Source of the DNA: Megamerina dolium | Taxonomy: Eukaryota > Arthropoda > Insecta > Diptera > Megamerinidae | Assembly: GCA_963854835.1 (NCBI GenBank) | Contig: OY978526.1 | Location: 20,490,334-20,554,333 of the forward strand | Reading direction: 5' to 3' | DNA: 64,000 nucleotides | Part shown: one piece after another, positions 22,515 through 32,289 of the stretch | Layout: every line of letters begins with the position of its first letter | How positions within the stretch are numbered: position 1 is the stretch's first letter | Notes under the pieces: generated by a model | Seen by the model: the letters and a program-made list of their open reading frames with translations, nothing else | Databases searched by the model: none | Told to the model about the DNA's origin: nothing | Program-made: the position numbers and the translations under genes

Positions 22515-23487
22515 AAGGGTTATCCATTTTGCGGTTTCAAAAGAAAATGTAAATAAAACACATATAAAATATTTTTTATCATAATATTTCTTTTTTATTA
22601 TAAAGTTTGAACGTTAACATTATGTGTGAAATACTACATCATTTAAATGACCACCACGCGAATTGTTGCAAGCATCGATTCTTTTGAGGTAATTTTCGAC
22701 CACTTTTTGACACATATTGGGCGGTATCTCAGCCATAACGTAACAAATGTTGGTTTTTAGGTGCTCAAGAGTTAAAGCACCAAGCAGTGACTTTTTGTGG
22801 ATGTAGTGGCCTCTCTTCAATTACTTGAGGATTCTCAGAACCCCAAATACGACAATTTTGTTTGTTAACATACCAACCGAGTGAGAAATGTGCTTCGTCG
22901 CTGAAGAAAATTTTGTTCGAAAAATCGCCGTCCACCGCCTGTTGTTCAAGCACCCATTCGACGTATCTACGACGTTGTGAATGGTCAGCTGGCTTCAGTT
23001 GTTGTGTGAGCTGGATTTTATATGGATGTAGGTGTAGATCCAAATGCAAAATACGCCATAATGTGCCGTAAGACAGTCCTAATTCCTGAGAACGACGAGG
23101 AATCGACACATTCGGGTCTTCGGCAACACTTTCACTTACAGCATCGATATTTTCGGTGGTACGAGCGAAACGATGATGCACAGGCCTTACAATATCTGTA
23201 ACCGATCCAGTCTCTTCATATTTCTTTACAATTTTGCCAATTGCTTGCGTAGTTGGACGATTATGTAAACCATAATCTCCTCTTAAAGCACGATATGTGG
23301 CTGTGGCAGAATCACCATTTTTGTAGTAGGTTTTTACAATTTTAATGCGTTGTGCGATAGTTAAGCGATCCATTTTCGCAAATGTCAGACTTTGAACTGA
23401 AAAAGAAAGAAATTGTTTTAACAACTCAGTTTGACAGATGTCGAATTCTAGCCCTATACTTTTGAAACCGCGAAATGGATAACCCTT
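22515..23487 (-). mobile_element. DUF4817-type transposon, 973 bp, internally deleted
   Basis: The left end reads AAGGGTTATCCATTTTGCGG and the inverse complement of the right end AAGGGTTATCCATTTCGCGG. The termini match over 29 bp with one difference (22515-22543 and 23459-23487). TA flanks at 22513-22514 and 23488-23489. The transposase inside lacks its middle. Related full-length elements run near 1.3 kb, so about 300 bp is missing. The terminal motif GGGTTATCCATT is shared with 41775 and 50808. Confidence 0.92.
22620..23373 (-). pseudogene. DUF4817-type transposase with central deletion
   Basis: The start is an ATG at 23371-23373 (MDRLTIAQRIKIVKTYYKNG), the usual N-terminus of this insect transposase group (helix-turn-helix of DUF4817 type). 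It continues with the second HTH (NVSIPRRSQELGLSYGTLWR), PYKIQLTQQLKPADHSQRRR and IFFSDEAHFSLGWYVNKQNC, where the Asp of FSDEAHF is the first catalytic residue, then LHPQKVTAWC. After this the middle, including the second and third acidic residues, is missing. The text resumes out of frame as LEHLKTNICYVMAEIPPNMC and ends GGHLNDVVFHT at 22620. It cannot be catalytically active. Compare 37675-38917, which keeps the middle. Confidence 0.9.
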
Positions 23488-23859
23488 TATAACCAGAAAA
23501 ATATTAGCCATCGCTATTATTTGATATTTTTTTTTTCAGAGTAGTGATTATATTTTTCAAAGAAAAATCTGTGATGAAAACTTTGAAATCAGATGATTTT
23601 ATAATTTCATTTCATGATTTTACTATTGAAGGAATGTAGTGGTGGAATCATTTGATGCCAACTGGTACGAATCGGTTGCAGAAAGTTGTAAAAATTGAAA
23701 CAGGAAAACACCATTGGGATTATTTTTCACTCTGAACTATGGATGCCGTAGCTCAATTCATTTGTATGGAGTTGGTTTTATATGCAAGTGTCGTGAGTAG
23801 TGATAGATAGATAGATCCACTAAAGTGTTCTTCAAAGTCTGTAGAATGTAATTTGGTTC

Positions 23860-24290
23860 AAGAAAAATGTTTATAAGATAAAGCTTAAAGGCGGTCAGCC
23901 TTTTATTTGAGCTCTCTAAAAGTGATTCTTGCAACGCTACGGGGTCGATTAGTTGATTCTCATGTGTTTTTGCGCTCATTTCATATGGAAGCCTCTTTAA
24001 AGGGTGGGCAGTGATAAAAATATAAAATTAATATGTGGCACTTAAAGCCCCAAAGGGCTCATTGGTCGAGCTTCTGGGTGGGCAATGATATTTGACGAAA
24101 ATGTTTGAGCAGAATAAGTAATGGGGACCGTTCATATACAATATTTTACTGCATTAGGGTCGATTACTCAGAAGCTCTGGTGATACTCGTCGATTTTCAT
24201 GTTATTTTAAAATAATTTTGTAGCAACGTACCCTCAATGGGTAGAGATAGGGTATTGGTGTGTTTGGAGAAAATGTTGGGTTTGTTACTG
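23860..24290 (+). repeat. Family C repeat units (about 160 bp each)
   Basis: Defined by phrases such as GGTCGATTAGTTGATTCTCA, TCATATGGAAGCCTCTTTAA and GAGATAGGGTATTGGTGTGT followed by GGAGAAAATGTTGG, which recur in many places in this window with about 160-bp spacing. Here about 2.5 units, interrupted by a 59-bp SINE fragment. Confidence 0.7.
24017..24075 (-). mobile_element. 59-bp SINE 3'-end fragment with 15-bp target duplication
   Basis: Minus strand: AGAAGCTCGACCAATGAGCC, then a CTTTGGGGCTTTAAGTGCC segment and an AT-rich tail. Identical in type to the 3' ends of the SINEs at 45638 and 51568. GGGTGGGCAGTGATA at 24002-24016 and GGGTGGGCAATGATA at 24076-24090 flank it (one mismatch), showing an independent, extremely 5'-truncated insertion. 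Confidence 0.88.
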
Positions 24291-24546
24291 CGGTAGCCTT
24301 CTGATCTGTAGATCGTGGGTTCAATCCCCGCCTGAAGCATAAATTTAATTTCGGCACGCAATTGGCAATTCTACCGGCAGTAACAATTTGCCATGAAAAA
24401 GATTCTGAAAGAACTATGTGACAAAACGCACAAAAAGTGATGTCAGAAGTAATGTCTGCCGTTCGGAACCGGCTAAAATAAGGAGGTTCCTTCTAATACT
24501 GTCCAAAATTTAATACGCACATTAGTACTGGGAGAGAAGCTCATAT
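24291..24546 (+). mobile_element. tRNA-derived SINE, 5' end slightly truncated
   Basis: Begins within the tRNA-like head (TAGCCTTCTGATCTGTAGAT), retains a perfect B box GGTTCAATCCC (near 24329), then the SINE body (CAATTGGCAATTCTACCGGC, an AAGTGATGTCAGAAG core, CTGCCGTTCGGAACCGGCTA) and GAGAGAAGCTCA. The A box is missing. It sits within family C repeats. Confidence 0.88.
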
Positions 24547-24951
24547 TAAATAATTAATTGAGAGTATTCTGTTGGCGGTAGGAGTAAATTTTGTATGAGA
24601 GACCGAAAAAAAATGAAGGTAAGAGATAAGGGTAAATATGTTCCAGATAAAGGTTGGGTGAGAAAAATTAAGTATAGTCGGACACACATTTTCTTCCTCT
24701 CAAGGTGATTCTTAGAGTCGAAGGGAACGAATTCCATAAAACCAGAAACTTTTCAAGGGGAGCACCCCTAGGGCTAGAGATAGAGGGTAAGTATATTCGG
24801 GGAAAAGTTGATATTTGGGTACTCAGTCATAATTTGTCTTCGTCTCCGAGCAAATTGTAGGGAAACCCCTCTACGGTCTGAAGATTCGGGATAAGTATGT
24901 TCCCGAGAAATTTTTTGTATAAAAATATTTATTCCGGTTAGTTTTGCTCCG
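24547..24951 (+). repeat. Family C repeat units
   Basis: Contains TTTTGTATGAGAGACCG, AGATAGAGGGTAAGTATATT and GATAAGTATGTTCCCGAGAA, variants of the family C motifs, at about 150-bp spacing. Confidence 0.65.
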
Positions 24952-25154
24952 CTCCGGCTGAGAAGGTGTTATATTCGGATCCAGCTGGTGGATGACCCAG
25001 AAGAGGCAGACCCAACATCCGGTGGAAAGATCAAGTACTGCAGAACATATCAGCGTTTGGAATCTTTAACTGGTGCCAGCAAACGAAGGAAAGAGCTGGC
25101 TGGCGAAGCTTGCTAGATTCGGCATAAATTGATTTTCGGTTGTAATGACCACAA

Positions 25155-25191
<37 letters not shown>
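24952..25191 (+). mobile_element. RTE-like LINE 3' end with (ATT)n tail
   Basis: The plus strand reads, in slipping frames, AEKVLYSDPAGG, RRGRPNIRWKDQVLQNISAF, GIFNWCQQTKERAGWRSLLD (24955-25120), the C-terminus of the RTE-like protein. The 3' text follows: GATTTTCGGTTGTAATGACC and ACA, then an uninterrupted (ATT)n run at 25155-25191. Severely 5'-truncated. Confidence 0.85.
25155..25191. repeat. (ATT)n microsatellite shared by two LINE tails
   Basis: About 12 ATT units. On the plus strand it is the tail of the RTE-like copy (24952-25154). On the minus strand it reads (AAT)n and directly follows the I-like copy (25192-25425). Confidence 0.9.
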
Positions 25192-25425
25192 GAGGGTTGC
25201 GACCCTAGGTCTATCGTGAACGACATCGTGGATTTCACAAAGTTTAGTGTAGATCCTACCGTAATGGACTTCAGCAGATTTTCCGGTATTATAAATTCCC
25301 CGAAGTTTTTTTTTTTTGCATGTTTTGCAGTTTCATTCTCCTCCCGGCAATGTCGGCAGGTTTCATCCGAGAAGATTCCCAGTTTCGTTACGTCATAATT
25401 CAGCCTGCAGTCTAGTTTCAACTGA
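25192..25425 (-). pseudogene. I-like LINE C-terminus, 5'-truncated
   Basis: Minus strand: LDCRLNYDVTKLGIFSDETC, then RHCREENETAKH (a Cys/His cluster, C-x2-C-x-then H), NFGEFIIPENLLKSITVGST and FVKSTMSFTIDLG, then stop and (AAT)n. The layout matches the C-terminal ends at 12788-12960 and 51430-52000. The poly-Asn tail in a long frame here is just translated microsatellite. Confidence 0.78.
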
Positions 25426-25620
25426 TACACATAAGAAACTAAGTAAGATTTACATTTCACCTCTCTCTGGATTTTTTGAAAACATCAATTTTGTAGAGAA
25501 GCCCCTCCTAAGTGCTGGAGATAGAGGGTCAGCATGTTTCGGAGAAATATTGGAGAGCAAAAATTCAGCACCGCCGGTTCTAGTGGTCACTCTTGGGCAG
25601 CTGTGAGTAAATTTGTATAT
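25426..25620 (+). repeat. Family C repeat unit
   Basis: One unit with CAATTTTGTAGAGAAGCCCC, GGAGATAGAGGGTCAGCATG and CTTGGGCAGCTGTGAG. It shows that the two converging LINE tails lie inside a family C array. Confidence 0.68.
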
Positions 25621-26503
25621 CCCTTTTTTGAAACTTTGAGTTCACACATTCTTACGGGCAACTACCCGTATGCTCTCTATACAAATCGAAAAATCGTGCC
25701 CTATCCCATCGTATATATATTTTACCAACTCGTCAACGAGACATCTGTCAATTTCTTTCTGTCAATTGTAGCAAGCGACCGAATGACCTGAATGTGTACC
25801 AATTTATTGTTTTGGTCTCATAGTTTTAAGGAATTTGATGTGGGTACATTTTACCAGTTCCTCACCGATAAGTGACCTTTCTCCCTATGACTCACTATGA
25901 CTCTAGCTTGTTGCTCTTGCTGTTGATTTGTAGTTTTATTTTCGACAAATTGTTCAATTAAAAATTATGTTTTTTTCAAAACTTCGTAAATCGTTTAAGT
26001 TATTGCCACAATGTCTCCGTCCATCTCAATCTCTCATTCTCTTCGCCATATATTCAGAAATTAGATATAGTTTTATACTAAAATTCAATATCTAACATCG
26101 TTGTAATGTGACGAGCCCAACAATATAATAATTTGTGGAATTTTACTCTAAAATATCTGCAATATCTATAAACTAATGCTATTAAATCATAGTTAAATGC
26201 TTCAATTTTATAAGCGAATTTATTAACAAACTCATTAGTGTCATAAATCGCGTGCAATCGAATCATATGAACGATAAGTAGAGGAGAGGAAAAACTCGAG
26301 ATGGCGGAAAAACGATAAAAACTGGCACAAAAAAAAAAAAAAAACAACATTACAGGTGGAGTAAAAAATGCGCATTACATTGCTTTTCAAATCATTCATA
26401 AATTCACTTTTTCAAATGTTTAATGAGCGGTTTTCATCTTTAACTAGGCGCACGTTTACTCGTTTTTTTTTTTATTCATTGGTTTGTTCGATTGGGCCAT
26501 AAT

Positions 26504-26524
26504 TGTGTGTGTGTGTGTGTGTGT
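26504..26524. repeat. (GT)n microsatellite
   Basis: About ten GT units. Confidence 0.93.
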
Positions 26525-26649
26525 TGTATTCATTCAACAACTACGAGTGTACGCCACCAGTTCGTTACTCTATCGCTTTGAGGGATGCAATAGACTCGTG
26601 CTCGAATTGCGCTCACTTGAATTGCAAATAGTTAGTGATTGGGAGTACA

Positions 26650-26651
<2 letters not shown>

Positions 26652-26691
<40 letters not shown>
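26652..26691. repeat. (GT)n microsatellite
   Basis: About twenty uninterrupted GT units. Frames reading CVCVCV or THTHTH through it are artefacts. Confidence 0.95.
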
Positions 26692-26692
<1 letters not shown>

Positions 26693-27440
26693 GCATATAA
26701 ATAAATATATATTTTTTTTGTATTTTTTTGTAATCGGATAAACTAGATTCATATACCAATTAACATTTCTATTTCATTTCATTTCTATGTGCAGCATAAA
26801 TTTCATCCTAGTTTACAAAAATCTAGTGCAATGCATAATGCAAAAACAAAAATATCTATGTAAACAAATTTCATAATAAACAATATCAATATAAATGAAT
26901 AGTAGGTAGATACGTAGTTGCATGATCAGTAAGTAGTTGCATGCATCGTTTGAGGCCATACATATTTTATTTTAATTTTTTTTTTTTTGTATTTTTGATC
27001 GGTGAAATTATAATTCATAGAAACGGTGGCAACTCAATTGGGGGTTTATATGCATTATATATATATACACATATTGTATATAGTAAAGTTGCAATTCATT
27101 TGTACTTGCATATAATAAGATTATGCTTTTTATGAGTTGTCAGTTGAATGAAAATATTTATAAAAAAAAATAAAAAAAATTAAAATAAATACAAAAATTT
27201 ATTCTAAAACATGTCTTGTCCAATAGTAATACAAAGTTAACTTATATGTACTATATAATTAGCTCATACATAAACTGCAATAGTCAATAAATTGAGATTT
27301 GTTGTTGTTGTTGTTGTTGTTGTATGAAGAAAATCTATACAAAACTAACGGTGACTTCACATTCTAAGCATTTATATTAGTACATAGGTGTGTCAACATA
27401 GCACACATATTAAGAATCGCATGTAATTCATGCATATATA

Positions 27441-28678
27441 CGAGGGCTGTCCCAGAACTACCCGACCTAACAAAGAAAACACAGCAAATTTGGGAAATTT
27501 TTTGTTTATTTCTTAATATAATCTCCTTTTAGCTCTATATACTTTTTCCAGCGATATTCTATAGCTTCGATACCTTGTTTATAGTATGAACTCTCTAGCT
27601 CATTAAAATAGCCATCTACCGCAGAGACTCCATCTCTTCATTGTTTGCAAATCTTCTGCCGCCAAGCCATTTTTTCAAATTTGGAAATAGAAAATAATCC
27701 AAAGGAGCTAAATCTGGCGAATAAGGTGAGTGCTAAGCAATTCCAGCTTTAACTCATTAAGTTTGGCCATCGCAATAGCGGATGTGTGAACTGATGCATT
27801 GTCTTGATGTCCAAATGCGGCCTTTTTTTTTATAATTTCATCACTCAAACGCTACAACAAATTAGCATAATACTCGCCGTTGATTTTTTTTCCTTTTTGA
27901 AGAAAAGAACACACGCCATAACCTTGCCTACTGATGGAACTGGCTTCGCCTTCTTTGGACACGATTCTCCCCTCTAGTCCAATGTTTTGACTGCTCCTTT
28001 GTCTCAAGTGTGAAGTGGTTGACCCATGTCTCATCCATGATTACAAATCGATGAAAAAACTCGACCTTATTACAGTGAAACATCGCCAAACACTCTATAG
28101 AAACATCTTCACGACGTTGTTTTTGTTCTATCGTGAGCAAACGCGGCACCCATCTTGCATACAGCTTTTTCATCTGCCAACTTTCGGTCAATTTATGATG
28201 TATTGCATTTTTTGAAATGCCTATAATTTCATCTAACTCACGCACCTTCAGCCGGCGCTTATCCAATACTATTTTGTGGATTTTCTTAACCGTTTCTGGC
28301 ATGGCCACCTCAATTGGTCGACCACTACGATGTTCGTTTTGGCAGCTCGTACGACCTCGTTTAAACTCTGCCATCCAATATTTTATGGCCGTAAAGGAAG
28401 GAGCAGACTCTCCCAGAGTAGAATCCAGTTCGGCTTTAATATTCATTGGACTGAGACCTTCCAAATGAAAGTATTGAATTACGTAACGGTAACCAATTTT
28501 TTCCATGTTTACAAATTCACTGAGGTCGGTAAATTTCGATGACTCAAAAAAAAAATAATACTAAACAACGTGGCACCTACATATGTTTAATAAGATTGCC
28601 ACTTTTCACCAAAGTAATTTTTTTCAAACTACTTCCGGCATCTATATGTCAGGTCGGGTAGTTCTGGGACCGCTCTCG
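27441..28678 (-). mobile_element. Mariner transposon, full length, 1238 bp
   Basis: The left end reads CGAGGGCTGTCCCAGAACTA and the inverse complement of the right end CGAGAGCGGTCCCAGAACTA. The match runs about 32 bp with three differences. TA flanks at 27439-27440 and 28679-28680. A transposase with the mariner layout fills the element on the minus strand. Length and termini are those of a complete mariner. Confidence 0.93.
27506..28506 (-). pseudogene. Mariner transposase (DD34D type), several frameshifts
   Basis: The start is an ATG at 28504-28506: MEKIGYRYVIQYFHLEGLSP. Residues 1-75 form the first HTH (AIKYWMAEFKRGRTSCQ, then RSGRPIEV), residues 75-110 the second (LDEIIGISKNAIHHKLTE). 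VIMDETWVNHF holds the first catalytic Asp (near 28040). After frameshifts come LEKGKTINGEYYANLL-like text (27900-27850), FGHQDNASVHTS with the second Asp (near 27800) and SPDLAPLDYF-type text with the third Asp (near 27720). The end is KGDYIKK with a stop at 27506-27508. The WVPRLL motif between HTH and catalytic part is characteristic of mariner. At least three frameshifts break it. Confidence 0.9.
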
Positions 28679-28680
28679 TA

Positions 28681-29140
28681 TTTGTATATTATATATTGTA
28701 TTATAGGTAACTATATTTATATATATACCTACATATCTAGATAAATAACTAACATATATAAATACTATTTTGTGAATATGATGTGGTAAACAATGTTGTC
28801 CCATTCTAATAATGCACGCTGTATGAAGCATACATAGTTTGACAATGAAATAAACGCAATTTGAAGTTAAAAAAAAAAAAAAACGTAAAACATATTGCGT
28901 CATCTAATGAATAATAATGACGATAGAATTAAAAACGTACATTTTCTGTCTTTCATACATATTCAAGTTCATGCAAATTGGCTAATAGGTTACAAACTAC
29001 CGTTAATTTTAATTACAAACATTTTAATGATTATATCGTAAAAATGCACTAAAACTAAAAGCCAATATTATTTTTTATATGAAAAAAAAAAAACGACAGA
29101 TTTCATTCATTCGACGCCCACTTATTCGTCTAACTTATCA
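28681..29140. other. AT-rich spacer
   Basis: AT-rich with poly-A at 28868-28882 and 29080-29093. No gene seen. Confidence 0.55.
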
Positions 29141-29157
29141 CTGTAGGAGTCCTACAG
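29141..29157. repeat. Short perfect palindrome
   Basis: CTGTAGGA-G-TCCTACAG: two 8-bp arms around one base. Could form a tight hairpin. No associated element end identified. Confidence 0.8.
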
Positions 29158-29718
29158 TCCGTATATTACAACTAATTGCTAATAATCAATCAATCAATTA
29201 AAAGAGAGCATGACGTAGGAGCAACGACAAAATCCTTGTTCATCAAGTGGACCACACGCAACCAGACTGAAGTGTGTTAGACGATATAAGCCCTACGGCT
29301 GATACCCCCGAGGGCCAACCGCAAGTGTTGTATGGGCAATACGACCATACAAAGTCTTTTGTACCCAAGCCCGTCTACGACACTAGAATCTACTCGACCT
29401 TTATAATGAAAGATAGAATTGATATTGTCGAACTTTTCATGATTGAAGTTGGTGTTGGGAAACTCAGTTGAAAGTGTTTGAGCCGAAGCCTGTCCAAACC
29501 ATTGACCGAAGACTATAAAGTGAATTTTTCAAACATTTTCGGCATGGGGATGGTGAAGAAACGGCATAATTTCGTTCGTTCTATAAGTGACACCTTCAAA
29601 AAAATTTCGTATTTGAGCATTGAAATGGTCAGATTAACATGAGATCAACTATTCCAAATTTTAATCTTTAAATTTGTAGAAATACCAAATAGCATTTTTT
29701 AAAATAGTAAATATTGAA
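29158..29718. other. Unclassified less AT-rich segment
   Basis: The part 29210-29640 is visibly richer in G and C than its surroundings (for example TACGGCTGATACCCCCGAGG near 29293). It gives a 65-residue frame (29274-29471) and continued open text in other frames to about 29640. I do not recognise any domain. It may be an old transposon fragment or something host-derived. Confidence 0.35.
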
Positions 29719-30062
29719 TTTGAGTGCCGTAGCTCAGTGGTTAGTGCGTTGGCGTTTTGATCTGTAGATCGTGGTTTCAATTTCCGCCTGAAGCATAACA
29801 AAATTTAATATCGAAAAGATTTTTTTTTTTCGAACGGCACCCACCTGCTGACAAAAATTGGTAATTCTTCCGGCAGTAACAATTTGTCAATAAATGCTTC
29901 TTAAAAGAGCTCTGTGACAAAGCTCAGAAAAAGTGATGTCACAAGGGTTCTGCCGTTCGGAATCGGCTAATGTAAGTAGCTCTCTTCTAATGCTGTCCAA
30001 ATTTAACACGCACAACAATATTAGATGAGAAGCTCGGTGGTATCACAATGGGAATTTCTGGC
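29719..30062 (+). mobile_element. tRNA-derived SINE, near full length
   Basis: The head TGCCGTAGCTCAGTGGTTAG (A box near 29730) is followed by GCGTTGGCGTTTTGATCTGT and a mutated B box. The body follows: AACAAAATTTAATATCGAAA, a poly-T of ten, CGAACGGCACCC, AATTCTTCCGGCAGTAACAA, GTGATGTCACAAGGGTTCTG and CTGCCGTTCGGAATCGGC. The 3' end is GAGAAGCTCGGTGGTATCAC and a TTTCTGGCCTAA segment. This 3' end matches the copy at 37832 but not those at 45638 and 51568. Confidence 0.9.
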
Positions 30063-30243
30063 CTAAAATCATGCCTATAATGGTTTTAGTTTTGAACCCC
30101 TTGAGGTTATCGATTTATCGTTAAAACCCACTTTATAGGTGATTTTTATCATTCAGCAAAGGGAATTCAGCAATCAAGTTAAAAATGTATCGTTAAAAAT
30201 CCATTTCGGGAAAGTAAAAAGCCAGCTCTTTCGAAAAAGGGAC
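30063..30243. other. Short spacer
   Basis: Unrecognised sequence between the SINE and the I-like LINE piece. Confidence 0.5.
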
Positions 30244-30830
30244 AACCAGGTGTGAATTCTATGGGTTCCGGGGCATGTTGGGATCAATGGAAACGAAATG
30301 GCAGATAAGCTTGCCAGGAAAGAGCATCAACTCCATTTGTAGGGCCCGAACCATTTTGTGGATTACGATCGGGTAACATCTCCCGCATCATCTGGGAAGA
30401 AGAGGATAGACAAAGAGGCTTATAGTGGGAAAACTTACCGTGGTTAACACACTCCAAACTAGCGCTAGAGACATACAACCTAAAATGCTACGAGGACTGT
30501 ATGAATCTAACGAAGAACAACTTGAGAATCATTATGGCACTGTAGGCTGAATTATCACCTAACAAAACTGGAAATTTTCTCTGATGCTCTTTGCAGGTTC
30601 TACAGGGAAAAGGACGAGACCGCACAACATGTGATAGGACATGTTTCGCACTGATGCATATTAGAAGAAAATACAGGGTAGATTTCGTCATACCCAAGGA
30701 TGAATATAGACTCTGTGAAGTAGGACCAATACTAAAATTCATCGAGGGAACTGAGCTAAGAGACAGACAGGGGCCACAACAGATCTTATAGGTCGTGGTG
30801 CAACATCCCCCCAACGATAATAATAATAAT
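30244..30830 (+). pseudogene. I-like LINE 3' end with RNase H remnant and (TAA)n tail
   Basis: Begins in the RNase H motif: bases encode a VWILWVPGHVGINGNEMADK-like string in broken frames (30248-30310), followed by GPEPFCGL-like text and WENLPW. Then ALETYNLKCYEDCMNLTKNN (30460-30520), the Cys/His C-terminus (near 30596-30650), and IPKDEYRLCEVGPILKFIEG before a stop at about 30788. The end is CAACATCCCCCCAACGATAA with (TAA)n at 30818-30830. Strongly 5'-truncated and frameshifted. The 3' sequence is almost identical to that at 12990-13030, so the two copies belong to one subfamily. Confidence 0.83.
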
Positions 30831-31704
30831 TCGAGAAAGGTAATTTTTTTTTTTTTTTTGTCCTATGAATGAAAATATTCCAAGTTTCTGACAAGCAACA
30901 AATTCGAATTTATTACTTAGATGAACTAGCTATTTAAGAGTATTTTGGTTAAAGAAGTTCCATTCTGTTTTACTTAATCTAATACATAATTTGAAGAATT
31001 AAATTGAATAATTTAGACTCACACTTGGAAATTGCAACATCAATTAAATTCATAAATAATAAGAAGCAGTGAGCGAGTTAATTAAAATGAATTGAAATGT
31101 AAATATTTTCTTAAAAAAAAAAAAAATACAAAAGCGTACTTCCAAATGTATGTAGCTACATAATATGGACCAACATAAACAAAATAACATAAATAATATT
31201 AATGTTTGAGTAAAAATTAGTAATCTACAATACAACACACCTTGTATCTTGTAGTTAATTGCAAATACATATATTTTCACATTTAAAATTATTGCAAAAT
31301 CACTTTATAACATTTGTTTTTGTGGTATATATGTAGATATAGATAAATTAATTAATAATAAATATTGGCATTTTTATTATTACAATGCAATGATGATGAT
31401 CAGCAATTTCTTTTTTTGCTATTTCTTGATGGCATTGCATTTATTCATTCACAAAAGACACCTCAAATTTCGCTAAATCATTATTACGAGTATTATTATT
31501 ATTATTATTGAATTGAATTGAATTGAATTGAATTGAATTGAAAATTATGTTGTGGTTGTGTTTTCAAAATTTTGCAATTTGATTATGCATATTATTTACT
31601 TTTAATTATATATCATATATTTTTGCTTAATTAACATTATTGTTTTTTTTTTTACAATACATAGCCATAATTTTCTTGTGTGGCATACAGTAGCAGCATA
31701 TTAC
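30831..31704. other. AT-rich DNA with microsatellites
   Basis: Poly-T at 30844-30859, poly-A at 31113-31126 and a pentamer repeat at 31508-31541. No gene seen. Confidence 0.55.
31508..31541. repeat. (TTGAA)n pentamer repeat
   Basis: About six perfect GAATT-frame pentamer units following a short ATT run. Confidence 0.93.
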
Positions 31705-31839
31705 TATACCCTGCATAATGCAATATGCAAGGTATATTCATTTCGGTCAGATGTTTGTGTCCACTTGAAGGAATCTCCGGAGATATAGACATAGATATAT
31801 ATTCGTGATCAGCGTCGATTAAATTTTCGATTTAACGAT

Positions 31840-31878
31840 GTCCGTCCTTCCGTCCGTCCGTCCGTCCGTCTGTCGGTC
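31840..31878. repeat. (GTCY)n microsatellite inside the Helentron-like element
   Basis: GTCC/GTCT tetramer run, the position and motif expected for mini-me-type elements. Confidence 0.9.
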
Positions 31879-32289
31879 ACCTGGCTGGTTCTTGATAACT
31901 TGAGTAAATATTGAGCTATTTCGACGAAATTTGGCGCAAGTAACCTATGATCCAAGGGTACGGAGGGGATTGATATTGGGCATGATCGATCAATAACCAC
32001 GCCCACACCAAGCATTCAAAGCGACTAACCTCGGAATTTTCAAAATCTTTAACTTGCTATAACTAACATAATATACCACTTGGGACAACAATATTTTGCA
32101 CATAGACTTATATTATACTACTATATAACCTCGCCAAAAGTGGTTGAGCCACGCCTACTTTTTAGCGTAGCTCTCATACAAAGTGTCTGTACTTCTTTTA
32201 AATTGAAACTGCTGTAACTTTTACAATCTTCTGTCCATAATAACCATAATTGACACTTAGATTAACACGGCAGTCGGAAATAATATGGC

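Larger units (their letters stand above)
25621..27440. other. Non-coding stretch with GT repeats and one GC-richer patch
   Basis: AT-rich with poly-A (26328-26343). The patch 26525-26650 is clearly less AT-rich, lies between two GT microsatellites and includes the phrase CGAGTGTACGCCACCAGTTC. It could be a conserved regulatory or first-exon sequence, but I see no start codon context or splice donor that decides this. A (TTG)n run lies at 27301-27323. Confidence 0.45.

Noticed and set aside
25113..25460. 115-residue minus-strand frame with a long Asn run
   Set aside because: The Asn run is the translated (AAT)n microsatellite. Only the first part is LINE C-terminus, listed as a pseudogene.
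26484..26741. Frame with CVCVCV stretches that looks like a small secreted Cys-rich protein
   Set aside because: The Cys-Val pattern is the translation of GT repeats.
29274..29471. 65-residue frame MLDDISPTADTPEG as a host gene
   Set aside because: No recognised domain, no splice structure, and the following open text shifts frame. Left as unclassified.
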